Source: Saprospiraceae bacterium (lineage in GTDB: Bacteria; Bacteroidota; Bacteroidia; Chitinophagales; Saprospiraceae). Taken from it: a DNA stretch of 64,000 bases. Each line of letters starts with the position of its first letter. The first letter of the stretch is position 1. A model generated the notes under the pieces. That model saw only the letters and a list, made by a program, of their open reading frames with translations, was not told the origin of the DNA and did no database searches. Below, piece by piece: positions 16,036 to 24,295 of this stretch. The position numbers were made by a program, and so were the translations under genes. Location: NCBI GenBank assembly GCA_028285545.1, contig JANQPA010000122.1, forward strand, positions 62,001 through 126,000, in the 5' to 3' direction.

Positions 16036-17014
16036 TTTCTTGATAGATGAGTTTTGCAGTTTCGAGATTTCTTGGCTTTGGATCAGAGACTAAATCTGCA
16101 TAGATGAGCGGGAGGTCTGCTATTGTATCAGACTTAACTTTTTCTGATGGCTCATTCCAAAATTGTTCAATCATTGTGATAGGCCCGTCTTTATCAGGTA
16201 TTAGGTTTAGTGATAGAGCTAAGTCAACAAATGATCCAGCTAGGTATATGTTCGCTTTTTCCGCAATGATGTAGTCAGATAATTTTTCAGCTGCCAATTC
16301 ACCACTAATTTTACCCTTGACTTTATGATCTAACAGATCTCTTAAAAATCTTTTATCCCGGAACCGGAAAGACCGTTTTTTTAATTTTGGCCTTAGGATT
16401 TTATTATACAATGTTACCCAATCCATGAATAGTCGGTCATAGTCTATTATTTTGTAATTGCGGTCGTTTATCTTAATTAAATATTTGTCACGAACCAATT
16501 CCTTGTAAACTCGACTTATGGTATCAATTGATACGCCAGATAATTGGCCCAATTGGCGATAACTTAGATGAATAGATTCACGGTTACTTAAAAGCTGATA
16601 TGTAACTTTTAGACCAGTTTTTGAAAACGCTGTATTTGATTTAGAATCGTCCAGTTTAACCCGCTTATTAGTGTCAATAAAGATGAATGTATTTTCATAT
16701 ACGATATATGCATTTCCAGAAATTTCTAAATAATTGACTCTTAAGTTTCTTAATTGCTCTTTGATGGTCTTCGTAGCATATTCAAAGATAATCAAGCCTT
16801 TATGGTTAGCAAGATCTTTCAAAAAGGGTAATTGAGCTGTTGAAACTTTCCTTTTTATAGTGAATGCTAAGCGGAAAGATTTATTATCAAGGAAGAAATT
16901 TAAATGCCCACCATTGGAATAATCAAAATTTAAGTCTTTTTGATCCACTTCTACCTTTATCTTAGATGCTAAAGATAAATTTTCGATGGCTATATTTAGC
17001 ATTTCTTGTTCCAT
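16016..17014 (-). CDS. AbiEi-like antitoxin with winged helix-turn-helix
   Basis: 332 residues. Residues 60-110 contain LANHKGLIIFEYATKTIKEQ followed by LRVNYLEISGNAYIVYEN, the pattern I associate with Bacteroidota AbiEi-type antitoxins (defective nuclease-like domain). A winged helix-turn-helix lies at about 132-180 (LSYRQLGQLSGVSIDTISRVYKEL). The C-terminal part would be the antitoxin body. It probably binds its own promoter and neutralises the downstream nucleotidyltransferase, with which it overlaps by 20 nt. Confidence 0.78.
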   Translation of the reverse strand: MEQEMLNIAIENLSLASKIKVEVDQKDLNFDYSNGGHLNFFLDNKSFRLAFTIKRKVSTAQLPFLKDLANHKGLIIFEYATKTIKEQLRNLRVNYLEISGNAYIVYENTFIFIDTNKRVKLDDSKSNTAFSKTGLKVTYQLLSNRESIHLSYRQLGQLSGVSIDTISRVYKELVRDKYLIKINDRNYKIIDYDRLFMDWVTLYNKILRPKLKKRSFRFRDKRFLRDLLDHKVKGKISGELAAEKLSDYIIAEKANIYLAGSFVDLALSLNLIPDKDGPITMIEQFWNEPSEKVKSDTIADLPLIYADLVSDPKPRNLETAKLIYQENVYHSI

Positions 17015-17183
17015 GTGCTAAATATACAATTTTTTTTAAATCGTACAAATTGAATTATCGTACAATGACCTTTAATTTAACCAACTTTATTACCACACCT
17101 GGGAATATCATGAATTTTAAATCTAACAGGGGCCTGTTCAACCAACTGATTTATCTTTTCATAGGCAATTCTTCACTCCTGGG

Positions 17184-18035
17184 TTATACATTCTCTAACC
17201 TCTCCCTAATCTCCTTCAACCTCAACCAATTTTGATAAAACAAAGGTAAGTTAAGCACATTTTCCATATACTGAAAAACGTACATGATCAAAGCAAAAAG
17301 GGCACCATATTGAACTATTCCATCGCTTACTGCCACTACTATGGATCCAACAAGAAATGAAATCAGCACAATCCATGAAATGGAAAAATTAGCGGCCTCT
17401 AAATCAGATAATTTAATATTCCATTTCATCATTTCCTGAAGATGAAGCTTTAGTTCTTTTTCGTTATTATTTGATATGACCTGAACTTGTTTTTCAAATT
17501 CATCATTAGACGATTTATTAAGCTTTATGGTTTTTTTACTGCTAAGCCTGTAAACCACAAAAATGATTAATGTAACGATTAAACTACCATAAAATACATT
17601 AAGGTTTAGGCTAGCAATTATGACAATTACGCCTACAAGACCTATAATACTACTAATTAATTCAGGTAAGGAATTCTCTAGGAATTCAATCAATTCCCCA
17701 ATCATACCTAAGCGGGCTGATTTTTTTGAAGACTGACTATCTTGTAGTTTAGAAATGATTTTTAACCCTAAGTTCTTATATACCTTGGCATAAAAGCGAG
17801 AGTCAAAAACCCGCCTTCCCACCCCTACAATAAGAGCAGCTAAACCAAGTAGCCCTAATTGGATAGCTCCATAATTATTTCCATTTATGGCCCCATCAAT
17901 GGCATAACCAATAAATAGAGGGAATAGTATGGCAAGGCCTGCTTCCAATAAAATTAAAAATAGCGTTAGTCCGAATTTCAGTTTATACTCTTTTAAAAGA
18001 CCGAGGATGTTCATTTTTTGAATTAATGCTTCCAT
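17184..18035 (-). CDS. Stand-alone ABC-exporter-type six-helix membrane domain
   Basis: 283 residues with six hydrophobic helices arranged like the transmembrane domain of an ABC exporter (FGLTLFLILLEAGLAILFPLF near the start, then coupling-helix-like regions). The protein ends at residue 283 without any ATPase: no Walker A, signature or Walker B is present, and no ATPase gene is adjacent. Annotated proteins of this kind are called ABC six-transmembrane-domain proteins. The function is unknown. The 3' end shows no leftover nucleotide-binding sequence in the following 169 bp. Confidence 0.8.
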   Translation of the reverse strand: MEALIQKMNILGLLKEYKLKFGLTLFLILLEAGLAILFPLFIGYAIDGAINGNNYGAIQLGLLGLAALIVGVGRRVFDSRFYAKVYKNLGLKIISKLQDSQSSKKSARLGMIGELIEFLENSLPELISSIIGLVGVIVIIASLNLNVFYGSLIVTLIIFVVYRLSSKKTIKLNKSSNDEFEKQVQVISNNNEKELKLHLQEMMKWNIKLSDLEAANFSISWIVLISFLVGSIVVAVSDGIVQYGALFALIMYVFQYMENVLNLPLFYQNWLRLKEIRERLENV

Positions 18036-18120
18036 TTGTTTTTATTTTTTCAGATTTAGGTGACTCATCCTGAATTTTGAATTAGAAGCAATTTGAAGTG
18101 CAATCCCCTTTGTAGCTTTT

Positions 18121-18148
18121 GTTCCCCGTTCCATGTTCCCCGTTCCGC
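18121..18148. repeat. Heptad repeat tract, unit GTTCCNN x4
   Basis: Four exact 7-bp steps in a row with constant GTTCC and a variable last two bases. Intergenic, upstream of the ABC-like gene. It is one of several 7- or 8-bp periodic tracts in the window. Confidence 0.8.
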
Positions 18149-18313
18149 GTTTTGGATCGTAATAATTGAGAGATTACTAATTATTGATGGCGATGTAATG
18201 CGGAAAAAGCTAATGAAGGATTTACCTTTCGTTTTGTTCAAAGAAATAGAGGATGACTCATATGAACAAAACTAAGGGCATTATTAGCAGTCTTTGTGTC
18301 CTTTTTGGACAAT

Positions 18314-19183
18314 TTACTTTACAGGAATATAAATCTCGGTGAGTAGGTCCTCTTGTGGGATACTTTCATCAAAATTGGGATAAAATTCTAGAGTGGGGAG
18401 ATCTGCCAGCTCTAAGGCCACATCTACCATCCAAAAGGCATATATGCGGGTATAAAAATCAAAGCAATTTTCGTGAGGGCCTTTGTAGATAAACTTGGCA
18501 TATTTTTGTCGCTTATGCTTTTTTGTTCTAAATAGTCCGTCGGGTTCAAAACTTAGAGGTCTATTCAAAATGAGGGCCAGGTTGTAGCGAAATTTTAAAT
18601 GATCACTAATCTCCGTATCATCGACAATTTCTGTCATAAAAATGGGATTGTTGGGTAGCAAATCTTTAGTCGTAGTGTAGTCAAACAATTGATTCCAGAC
18701 TTCTTCAATGGCTAAAATATTTTCGTAAGCTCCTCGATATTCCAGGAAGAGGTATTCAAAATCTGGTAAGTATTCTATTTCGAAGGGAAGTTTTTGTCTT
18801 TTTTCTCCTTCCTGGGTAAGTAAAGATTTTTCAATAATTTGCCGATTCGCTTCACTGCTATTTCGAAAGGTGGAAGGGGAGGTTCCATATTTGTTTTTAA
18901 ATGCCTTGCTAAAAGCAGCCCTCTCTTCGAATCCTACCTCATAAGCAATTTCGGAAACTCCCATTTGGGAATACATTAAATATTGTGCTGCTTTTTCAAG
19001 GCGTAGTCTTTTAACATATTTTCCGATGGTTTCCTGATGGAGGGCTTCAAAAATTCTGTTGATGTTACGATAGGAGTAATGGCTTATTTGCTCTATTTTT
19101 TCAATATTGATTGCTTCCTTAAAATGTGCATCAAGAAAGGAAAGTAATTTTTTATATCGTTCTAATTGAGTTTGGTTGCCCAT
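18314..19183 (-). CDS. AraC family regulator with GyrI-like effector domain
   Basis: 289 residues. An N-terminal AraC double helix-turn-helix (residues 8-105; INIEKIEQISHYSYRNINRIF, then YEVGFEERAAFSKAFKNKYG) is followed by a GyrI/SOUL-like effector-binding domain (about 130-289; EYRGAYENILAIEEVWNQL and YKGPHENCFDFYTRIYAFWM). This is the Rob/MarA-like domain order, which typically responds to small hydrophobic ligands. Cytosolic. It lies 22 bp downstream of the DUF2911 gene on the same strand and may be co-transcribed with it. Confidence 0.92.
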   Translation of the reverse strand: MGNQTQLERYKKLLSFLDAHFKEAINIEKIEQISHYSYRNINRIFEALHQETIGKYVKRLRLEKAAQYLMYSQMGVSEIAYEVGFEERAAFSKAFKNKYGTSPSTFRNSSEANRQIIEKSLLTQEGEKRQKLPFEIEYLPDFEYLFLEYRGAYENILAIEEVWNQLFDYTTTKDLLPNNPIFMTEIVDDTEISDHLKFRYNLALILNRPLSFEPDGLFRTKKHKRQKYAKFIYKGPHENCFDFYTRIYAFWMVDVALELADLPTLEFYPNFDESIPQEDLLTEIYIPVK

Positions 19184-19205
19184 TCCTTATCGCAAATTTC
19201 TTGCC

Positions 19206-20120
19206 TTAGCCCCTTTTTTTCCACATTTCATAATGAGTATCAATTCCTTCATTCTCATTTTGTTTACTGTAAAAACCAGCGCCATCCATACTTTTAAGCT
19301 TATCAATATATTTCACTGCCTCAGTATAATTATTATTCCATGCCAAAATCTTTGCCTTTGTCCAAAATAAATGACCTTGCACGTATTCCCTTGGATAAAA
19401 TTGGTCATTCCATTCCTTAGTGGCATTCATGATTTCTTCAGCCTTATTAATCCACCCATATGCTAATTCAAGCTTATTATTTATTTGTTCCAAATGTTCA
19501 GCTCCTTGCAAGTAGGGGATCCATTTAATGTATTCCGGCTGAGCATCTGCCCTGGTAGTTATTTCTTGTTCGAATGCGGCTAGATAATTGGTTTCAAAAG
19601 GTACTTCTATTTCCATAAAATCCCAGGAAAGGATAATGCTTCCATATTTAAATCCATTTTGACTGATGGAATAGCTAAGGTTTTCTGTTTTATACTTAGT
19701 TGTTCGAGGATTTACCTCTACCCTGAGGGCATCCTCTTTTTCATCATACCTAAATGCGCCCCATTGTTTTGATGTTTTGTTGAAAATAGCAGTCCATTTA
19801 TCATTTTCCTTTGGTATGATAAAAAAAGAATAAATACCACTATCCAGGGTTTGGTCCCCAATATTGATGGGAGCATTAAGTTCTATAGTTGTGGCTGAAT
19901 TGGCACCTGCTCTCCAAACTTTATCATAAGGAACTAAATCACCCCAAATCTTTCTGTTATTGACCGAAGGGCTTCCGTATCGTATCTCAATTTCAGTGTA
20001 GCCAATTTTTTGATAAACGGCCTTGTCTGGACTTACTCTTGGTATGATTCCAATTTGATACTGTGCATAAATTAGTTGGATAGTGAAACTAAATAATAGG
20101 AGTAGGGTGATTTTTTTCAT
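19206..20120 (-). CDS. DUF2911 domain protein, secreted
   Basis: 304 residues with a signal peptide ending near YAQ. The DUF2911 domain covers about 20-180, with the typical PRVSPDKAVYQKIGYTEIEI, GSPSVNNRKIWGDLVPYDKVWRAG and FFIIPKENDKWTAIFNK segments. The C-terminal third is helical and looks TPR-like (YGWINKAEEIM, FWTKAKILAWNNNYTEAVKYI). The family is common in Bacteroidota and has no assigned activity. The regulator at 18314-19183 follows 22 bp later. Confidence 0.9.
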   Translation of the reverse strand: MKKITLLLLFSFTIQLIYAQYQIGIIPRVSPDKAVYQKIGYTEIEIRYGSPSVNNRKIWGDLVPYDKVWRAGANSATTIELNAPINIGDQTLDSGIYSFFIIPKENDKWTAIFNKTSKQWGAFRYDEKEDALRVEVNPRTTKYKTENLSYSISQNGFKYGSIILSWDFMEIEVPFETNYLAAFEQEITTRADAQPEYIKWIPYLQGAEHLEQINNKLELAYGWINKAEEIMNATKEWNDQFYPREYVQGHLFWTKAKILAWNNNYTEAVKYIDKLKSMDGAGFYSKQNENEGIDTHYEMWKKRG

Positions 20121-20204
20121 GGTAATTATGTTTCGATACCAGTTTTAATAATATGAGTCATGCGAATCACGAGCTTAATTGAACAATCTTATGATAATTC
20201 ATTT

Positions 20205-20395
20205 GCCTGGAAGGCAAACATAGCATTTGCCCTGGGCTACTAGCCCCGGGCATAGATTCATGCATCATTATCTGCCCTGGAAGGGCTTAACAAGATTAGC
20301 TTTAAACTTGTTAAGCCCTTCCAGGGCATTTTTTAGTCTTATCTCTTACCAAGGGCTTCTCCCTTGGTTAATTTGTCAAACCCTTCCAGGGTTTT
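20205..20395. repeat. REP-like palindrome cluster
   Basis: A dense set of GC-richer hairpins. The largest has perfect 22-bp arms, 20273-20294 and 20307-20328 (begins TGCCCTGGAAGGGC). Others lie at 20229-20251 (GCCCTGGGC/GCCCCGGGC) and 20349-20371 (ACCAAGGGC/CCCTTGGT), and a CCCTTCCAGGG palindrome lies near 20381-20391. The shared CCTGGAAGG core and clustering fit REP/BIME sequences, which are mobilised by REP-associated tyrosine transposases such as the one at 61639-62109. Confidence 0.8.
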
Positions 20396-20737
20396 TTAGA
20401 ATAAATTTAAATCTTCAAGGTCACCGGTTTCACCATAGAGCTTAATAATACTTCCATTCCTATAGAGAAATTGATCACCAAAAGCATCTTGAGCAATCGG
20501 GATATCTTCTTCTAGTACATTAGAATAAATTCCATATAGCTTAGCTTCTCCTTTCCAGATTTTTCTGATGGATAAATGTTCTGGATCTTTTAAACACCCT
20601 CTAAATTGAATTCCGCCTTTCAAAGCAACAATTCCGTTATGATTTAAATAGAATTCCTTTAATTCAGCAGGCATCAGGCTGAAAATTTCTCGATCAGTGA
20701 TGTCTGTATTTTCGAAAATTGGGTCTGGTATTTTCAT
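20396..20737 (-). CDS. SUKH/SMI1-KNR4-like protein, possibly truncated
   Basis: 113 residues. Features of the SUKH fold are LMPAELKEFYLNHNGIVALKGG (21-42) and IPIAQDAFGDQFLYRNGSIIKLYGETGD (80-107), with the family's DxxGDxF-type segment. SUKH proteins often act as immunity proteins against secreted toxins, or are of unknown function. Relatives usually continue for tens of residues after the ETGD position. Here the frame stops six residues later, exactly at the border of the REP-like cluster, which suggests that insertion of the repeats cut off the C-terminus. Confidence 0.7.
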   Translation of the reverse strand: MKIPDPIFENTDITDREIFSLMPAELKEFYLNHNGIVALKGGIQFRGCLKDPEHLSIRKIWKGEAKLYGIYSNVLEEDIPIAQDAFGDQFLYRNGSIIKLYGETGDLEDLNLF

Positions 20738-20774
20738 AATACAGTTAGCAGAAGTACTAAATATTTCTAATTTA

Positions 20775-21521
20775 CTAATCCGACTTTTTCTTTTTTAACC
20801 ACTGTTCGAAATACAGTTTTTCAATTTTCTTTCTTCCATTCGAATCAATAATTTCATTTATTCTCCAAACTTGATTTTTTAATTCTGCTTTATACCAAAT
20901 TGATTCATCCTGACTATCAAAAATTGAATCTTGATTGGTGTCTCGCAATGTTCTTAATAAAATTTGAGTCGAATTTGGAATCACCTCAAAATATTGTAAT
21001 TCTTCATCCAATGGAGAAATTCTCTTTAAATCTGTTCCGTCAATTTCAGATGAGAATAAAAATTCTGGATCATCATTATTCAATTTACCGTCTTGGTTAA
21101 AGTCTAAATTGCCAATTTGATACAAAATTTTTTCATTCATTATTTTATTGCCTTCTACGTATTTGTCATTTTTACTTACATGAATTTGAGATATTCTCAT
21201 TTTATCTTCTGTCAATAATCTTGTTTCACCTGTTTTTCGATTGTAAAATAAAATATTCCAGTATCGTGGATATTCATTTGAATAATATCCACTCTTGCTA
21301 AACTTGGTTCTTTTTTCGAGCAGTTCAGTTGAAATAGGAATAATTACCTGATTTGAGCTATCAATTATTATTGGCGATTCATAATCGAATTGAAACTCTT
21401 CCAAAATTGAATCAATTTGCTCAACTGTTAAATTTATATCTACAATTGATTCAAATTTTTGTTTGTTTTTCTCACAAGACAACAATCCAATTATTAGTAT
21501 TATTCCGATTATGTGTTTCAT
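20775..21521 (-). CDS. Lipoprotein of unknown function
   Basis: 248 residues with a lipoprotein signal (MKHIIGIILIIGLLSC, lipid Cys at 16). It contains two acidic loops, DFNQDGKLNNDD and DTNQDSIFDSQD, that resemble dockerin/EF-hand calcium-binding loops. The alternating beta-strand pattern resembles a TolB-like propeller fragment (NRKTGETRLLTEDKMRISQIHVS). I do not recognise the family. It ends 37 bp before the SUKH-like gene on the same strand. Confidence 0.75.
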   Translation of the reverse strand: MKHIIGIILIIGLLSCEKNKQKFESIVDINLTVEQIDSILEEFQFDYESPIIIDSSNQVIIPISTELLEKRTKFSKSGYYSNEYPRYWNILFYNRKTGETRLLTEDKMRISQIHVSKNDKYVEGNKIMNEKILYQIGNLDFNQDGKLNNDDPEFLFSSEIDGTDLKRISPLDEELQYFEVIPNSTQILLRTLRDTNQDSIFDSQDESIWYKAELKNQVWRINEIIDSNGRKKIEKLYFEQWLKKKKSD

Positions 21522-21652
21522 TTCTTTTTTCTTAAAAAGATTGAAAAGTTAGAAAAACCAAATAGAGGATAAATGAAAAGCGTTTTCTAATGCTCATAGG
21601 GTTTCATTAAGGGTATTATAATTCAAGCTTAAATAGTTGCCCGCCTTCTCAT

Positions 21653-21955
21653 TTATTCTTGTAGTCCATTCCAACTTCCTCCATTCAAAGCAGCAATACC
21701 TTCTTTTTTCAGGATTTTGACTGCCATTCCAGAGCGTGCACCTGATCTACAACATAAGACAATGGGTTGATTCATTTCCTTAATCCGATCCAGGTTTTGA
21801 TGAACCTCATCCAGAGGAATATTGATAGAATTGGGAAGGTGCCCAGATTGGAATTCTTTCACAGTTCTTACATCAATAACAGCAGAGCCTTTTTTCATTT
21901 GCTTTTTGGCCATCTGGGCATCTCCCATGCCCAAGAGTTTTTTTATCCAACTCAT
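21653..21955 (-). CDS. Rhodanese-like domain protein
   Basis: 100-residue single-domain rhodanese. SAVIDVRTVKEFQSGHLPNS (24-43) and the active-site loop CCRSGARS, with the catalytic Cys at 69, are intact. It is probably a cytosolic sulfur carrier or persulfide-handling protein. The N-terminal WIKKLLGMG helix has no signal peptide. It stands alone between other minus-strand genes. Confidence 0.9.
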   Translation of the reverse strand: MSWIKKLLGMGDAQMAKKQMKKGSAVIDVRTVKEFQSGHLPNSINIPLDEVHQNLDRIKEMNQPIVLCCRSGARSGMAVKILKKEGIAALNGGSWNGLQE

Positions 21956-21996
21956 TTTTAAGTTTTTTTCAAAAATAGTTTCTTTTTAGGAAGTAA

Positions 21997-22041
21997 GTTC
22001 CGTGGTTCCGTGGTTCCATAGTTCCATAGTTCCATAGTTCA
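21997..22041. repeat. Octad repeat tract, unit GTTCCRTR x5
   Basis: Five exact 8-bp steps (two GTTCCGTG then three GTTCCATA) with a decayed sixth. Intergenic between the rhodanese and ABC exporter genes. The same family recurs at 34917-34948. Confidence 0.85.
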
Positions 22042-22140
22042 TGGCTTTCGTGAAAAATAGAGGTTTACTAATTTTATGAAAATAATAAATGAAAATCTCT
22101 ATTCTTTTGTAGAAATAATATGTTTTAAATTCCCAAAGTT

Positions 22141-22172
22141 TACCCAATACTCATTACCCACTACTCAATACC
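22141..22172. repeat. Heptad repeat tract, unit TACYCAN x4
   Basis: Four 7-bp steps of TACYCAN with a partial fifth, ending at the stop codon of the ABC exporter gene (minus strand). Confidence 0.8.
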
Positions 22173-22174
22173 AT

Positions 22175-23977
22175 CTAAAGGTATCCCTGCGCCTGCAAAT
22201 TAAACAACTCCGCGTATTTCCCATTCTTTTTTATGAGTTCTTCATGACTTCCATATTCCAACTTTTGTCCATTTTCTAAAAATAAAATATGATCGGCCAT
22301 TCTCACGGTGGAAAAGCGATGTGAAATGAGGACTGCAGATTTCCCTTCGATGAGTTTAGCAAAACGTTGAAATACTTCATGCTCGGCCCGTGCATCCAGG
22401 GCTGAAGTTGGTTCATCAAGGATAAGCAATTGAGCCTTGCGCATATAAGCTCTGGCCAGGGCCACTTTTTGCCATTGACCTCCACTCAGTTCAACTCCAT
22501 TTTCAAAACGCTTGCCCAGGACCTGCTCATATTTGTCGGGTAGCTCTTCCACCACCTTATCTGCCAGACTTTTGACAGCAGCTTCTTGAATTAGTTCTTT
22601 ATCCTCTAGTCCTTCAATGTTCCCAATGGCAATATTTTCTTTTACAGGTAATTGAAATTTCACATAATCCTGAAAAATAATACCAATATTTTGTCGAAGA
22701 TCCAGTAAGTCAAAAGATTTGATATCTATTCCATCTACCAAAATCCTACCTTCGGAAGGCTCATAGAGCCGGGCCATCAATTTAACCAGGGTTGTTTTAC
22801 CTGCTCCATTTTCCCCAACCAATGCCAATTTTTCACCTACATTTAAATGAAAGGAAAGATTGCGGATTGCCCACTTATCACTATTAGGGTATTTAAAACC
22901 AACATTTTCAAAGGTAAAGCCTTTCTTAAGCTTAGGGAAAGGCAAACTATTGTCAGTAGATACAATTTGAGGACGCAATTCAAAAAAATCAAATAGATCC
23001 TGAAGATAAAGAGCACTCTCTGCAATTCTTGAAAAGCGGCTCATGATCATTTGCAGCATGGACTGCATGCGATTAAAAGAACCAGCCAAAAAAGTCAAAG
23101 TACCTACTGTTATTACCGCATTAATGGTTTGGATGATAATAAATACATAAGCTCCATAATAAGCCAGGGACCCAATTGCCGAAAACACAATACCCCAGCC
23201 AGCCCTACTAACGGCAATTTTTCGATTGGCTTTGTAATACTCATTTGCTAGTGTTTCAAATCGGCGAGCCAGAAAGTCAGATAGTGTGAAAATCTTAACC
23301 TCTTTAGCTGTTTTGTAACTGGCTCCAATAAATCGAATATAATCCAATTCTCTACGTTCTGGGGTCAAGCTCATGGTTAGAGAGTAGGTTCTTTGATTAA
23401 AATGAGATTCTCCCAGAAAGGAAGGAATCACCGCAATAATTAATAATAAAATCAACCAGGGATTGAAAGCAATAAGGCCTGCTCCGAGAAATAATATAGT
23501 GATCATGTCCTGGAGTTGAGAAAGCACCATAGACATTAGAACCGTTCGACTGGTGGTTTGTCTTCTGGCTCTTTCCAACTTATCGTAAAAAGAAGGATTT
23601 TCGAATTGATACATATCTAGGATGGCTGCATGTCGGATCAATTCGACAGAAGTTGTATTTGAAAATAAATCTCCAAGTAGACTATCCAATAGCGTAATAA
23701 TTCTATTAATCAAATCAGAAAGGATAACCAGGCCTAATTCAATGCCTACCATCCACCATAGGTATTGTGTATTGGCCGCCCCAACATCTATCAAGCGAAT
23801 CACTTCGTCAATGATTTCTTTAGCCACCCATAATTTAGCCAAGGGAATACCTGCTTTGACAAACCTTAGGGCCAGGTTACCAATGGTTAAAGATTTGCTG
23901 GTTTTCCAAATCAGTTTAAAAAAACGGGGCAAATTACGGAGGGCTGAAAATTGTTTGGATAATGCTTCTTTGGGCAT
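22175..23977 (-). CDS. ABC exporter, fused permease and ATPase
   Basis: 600 residues. The six-helix exporter domain spans about 30-330, then a nucleotide-binding domain with Walker A GENGAGKTT (388-396), Q-loop FQDYVKF, signature LSGGQ (497-501), Walker B LLILDEP (517-523) and the H-loop in LISHRFSTVR. It works as a homodimer or with a partner half-transporter. The substrate is not evident. It is unlike the stand-alone membrane domain at 17184-18035, which lacks an ATPase, and there is no sign that the two form one unit. Confidence 0.95.
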   Translation of the reverse strand: MPKEALSKQFSALRNLPRFFKLIWKTSKSLTIGNLALRFVKAGIPLAKLWVAKEIIDEVIRLIDVGAANTQYLWWMVGIELGLVILSDLINRIITLLDSLLGDLFSNTTSVELIRHAAILDMYQFENPSFYDKLERARRQTTSRTVLMSMVLSQLQDMITILFLGAGLIAFNPWLILLLIIAVIPSFLGESHFNQRTYSLTMSLTPERRELDYIRFIGASYKTAKEVKIFTLSDFLARRFETLANEYYKANRKIAVSRAGWGIVFSAIGSLAYYGAYVFIIIQTINAVITVGTLTFLAGSFNRMQSMLQMIMSRFSRIAESALYLQDLFDFFELRPQIVSTDNSLPFPKLKKGFTFENVGFKYPNSDKWAIRNLSFHLNVGEKLALVGENGAGKTTLVKLMARLYEPSEGRILVDGIDIKSFDLLDLRQNIGIIFQDYVKFQLPVKENIAIGNIEGLEDKELIQEAAVKSLADKVVEELPDKYEQVLGKRFENGVELSGGQWQKVALARAYMRKAQLLILDEPTSALDARAEHEVFQRFAKLIEGKSAVLISHRFSTVRMADHILFLENGQKLEYGSHEELIKKNGKYAELFNLQAQGYL

Positions 23978-24002
23978 TCTAGTTTTTTACTTTTGTAAAC
24001 AT

Positions 24003-24058
24003 ATTAACGGATTCACGGGTTCAAGTGAACACGTGTTTACGTATTCACGTGTTTACGT
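24003..24058. repeat. Octad repeat tract, unit RTTYACGK x7
   Basis: Seven consecutive 8-bp steps (ATTAACGG, ATTCACGG, GTTCAAGT, GAACACGT, GTTTACGT, ATTCACGT, GTTTACGT). It overlaps nothing coding and follows the exporter start. The CGTGTTTACG core is roughly complementary to the tract at 24233-24288. Confidence 0.85.
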
Positions 24059-24059
24059 T

Positions 24060-24232
24060 TAGAAAATGCTAAATTGAAAGTGTAGTAATTTATTAATGCT
24101 TTATTTGGTACTCTGCCACTTTCGATCGCAGAGATAACGAAAATTATTTAAATATTATCTGCAAGATTTGCGAAATCAGCGTGAGAAAAAGCTTAAATAA
24201 GAAACATTACCTCTAATTTTGAGATCCCTAAC
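24060..24232. repeat. Dispersed intergenic repeat, copy X (inverted)
   Basis: Read on the minus strand, this segment matches 38499-38600: TAGGGAT, then CTTATTTAAG, a CTTTTT run, CACGC and 9-bp periodic GCAGAT-like steps ending in AATATTT. Together with the tract on its right it forms a repeat of about 150 bp in opposite orientation to the copy near 38.5 kb. No gene is present. Confidence 0.65.
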
Positions 24233-24288
24233 TTGAACCCGTAAACCCGTAAACCCGTAAACCCGTATATCCGTGATAACGTGAACAC
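24233..24288. repeat. Octad repeat tract, unit GTAAACCC-like x7
   Basis: TTGAACCC, three GTAAACCC, then GTATATCC, GTGATAAC and GTGAACAC, all in exact 8-bp phase. It ends 7 bp before the helicase start, so it forms the helicase leader. Confidence 0.85.
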
Positions 24289-24295
24289 GTCAAAG

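Noticed and set aside
24281..24295. GTG start giving five extra residues to the helicase
   Set aside because: The GTG belongs to the octad repeat tract. The ATG at 24296 directly precedes the conserved frame.
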